A stretch of DNA of 60,000 nt, taken from positions 1,988,501 through 2,048,500 of the forward strand of contig OX485807.1 of the NCBI GenBank assembly GCA_950295325.1. The letters are read 5' to 3'. Below the pieces are notes generated by a model. The model was not told where the DNA came from. It did not search any database and saw only the letters and a program-made list of their open reading frames with translations. The position numbers and the translations under genes are program-made. Source of the stretch: Polytrichum commune. Its lineage: Eukaryota; Streptophyta; Polytrichopsida; Polytrichales; Polytrichaceae. Positions 58,869 through 60,000 of the stretch are shown one piece after another (within the stretch, counting starts at the first letter, position 1; every line of letters begins with the position of its first letter).

Positions 58869-60000
58869 GGGCTAGTAGGAGATTTATTAATAATAAGATA
58901 TTATACATTTTTTTATTTTTTATTTTTTCGGGTAATCACCACATCTTGCTGCTAGCTTAGTGAAGTCCCACCGACTACAATATCTAACACCGACCCAACT
59001 ATTGTGGCCGCTTTTAGTTAGGTCCCATCAAGCTCTCCAAGTAGGACAAAGGAGTCATTGAGACCTTTGAATAAGCTTACGCAAGTTGAATATCAACCTT
59101 TAATCCCCTAATGAAACATACCATGACAACATAACATCTATAGGCCTTTGACTAGACCTCATAAGCCGCCTTCACACTCACTAACTAGAGAGGTTGAGAG
59201 CATGAAGAGATGAACCTTCTCATTTGACGCTTGCTTCCTCACTCACTCACTCGAGTCCACTTTCCATGTGGGCTTTCAACTTAAGACCTTAATACATGGT
59301 TTTACTGGGCTCACAACGCATAGGTAGCGCATTGTTGAATCCCATGTGGAACAACTATGACAAGTTCTCCATCAAAACCACAATCTACGTCGTCAAAGTC
59401 TCTTAGGAATGTCAAAACTTCAAGCTCTTGGTTTGTGAAACCCAAGCCAATGGACTTCCAATCTTTGGGCTTATCATGTCAAATTTTCCTTTCTCTAGTA
59501 ACCTTCCCCACTTCCACATCTCACTTTGAGAACGGCCACTTCACACTTGCTCACACTATTTAGAGATTGAAGATAGGTCAAGCTCTCAATAGTTCATCAA
59601 GCTTCGGATGAAAGCTTGTCAAATCCAAGCATAGAACTCCCCAAACTTACAAGCTTGAAGCCCTCGAACTCCAGCTCTAGTGTACAGTACAGGAGCCTGT
59701 TTAGAATCACGTATCCTTGCGCACGGCTCTTCTCAAGTTCAATTTCCATGTTATATTCTAAGCGCGTCCCGACGACTACCGCGATGACACGTGGCACTTC
59801 TCGGCCCCAAAAGGAAAAATCTATGCCAACTCAGCCTGACCCACGCATGGGGTAAGTTACATTATGCCCCGGGCTTACAGGGCAGTGACTGAGTGGGGGC
59901 TGACATGTCACGTGTCGAGCTTATCAATTTGAGCTGGACTGGTGTACGCCAATGGGGATGGTGGTACATACATGCATAGTGAACTTGGTATATATTGACC
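58869..60000. other. Intergenic, no gene seen
   Basis: No gene recognised. Short overlapping frames around 59357-59855 lie on both strands without family features. The last 250 bases are more GC-rich and could be a promoter region of a gene outside the window. Confidence 0.35.

Overview
The window looks like nuclear DNA of a land plant, most probably a moss. It is AT-rich and intron-containing, with plant-type disease-resistance genes. Two genes have the order protein kinase, NB-ARC, LRR; as I recall the literature, this fusion class (often called PNL) is characteristic of mosses. The species cannot be named from the sequence, and the lineage call rests on that one architecture.

Layout. A segmental tandem duplication dominates. 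Copy A (1-22829, probably starting left of the window) and copy B (29393-49801) share three collinear, same-strand blocks: 1-8961 with 29393-40340, 11588-14095 with 44064-46572, and 20031-22829 with 48469-49801. Each first block carries one complete kinase-NB-ARC-LRR gene (532-7820 and 29926-39201). Kinase and NB-ARC exons are close to identical, but the LRR exon of copy B is longer by exactly 1944 bp, or 27 units of 72 bp. Between the blocks lie non-shared insertions, many of them mobile elements whose ends can be read directly because the other copy keeps an empty or related site.

Mobile elements. Three cut-and-paste elements with 8-bp target duplications (15447-16164, 20555-20897, 21402-22521), a frameshifted hAT transposase relic (47039-48255), a LINE reverse-transcriptase relic (17894-18840), two long-armed fold-back elements (23023-24263, 24537-25759), several MITEs, an antisense LTR-like piece (17140-17880) and minisatellites (15018-15361, 48306-48425). 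The spacer between the duplicates (22830-29392) is almost entirely such material plus some duplicated exon-like segments.

Right side. After the duplication come a single-copy housekeeping gene for Gemin2/SIP1 (51513-54375, four coding exons), which assists SMN-type spliceosomal snRNP assembly, and a well-formed tRNA-Leu(AAG) gene (54831-54910). From 54911 to 60000 I see only MITE-like repeats and no supportable gene.

Together: a pair of innate-immune receptor genes is evolving by segmental duplication and LRR unit gain or loss in transposon-rich DNA, next to a conserved gene island.
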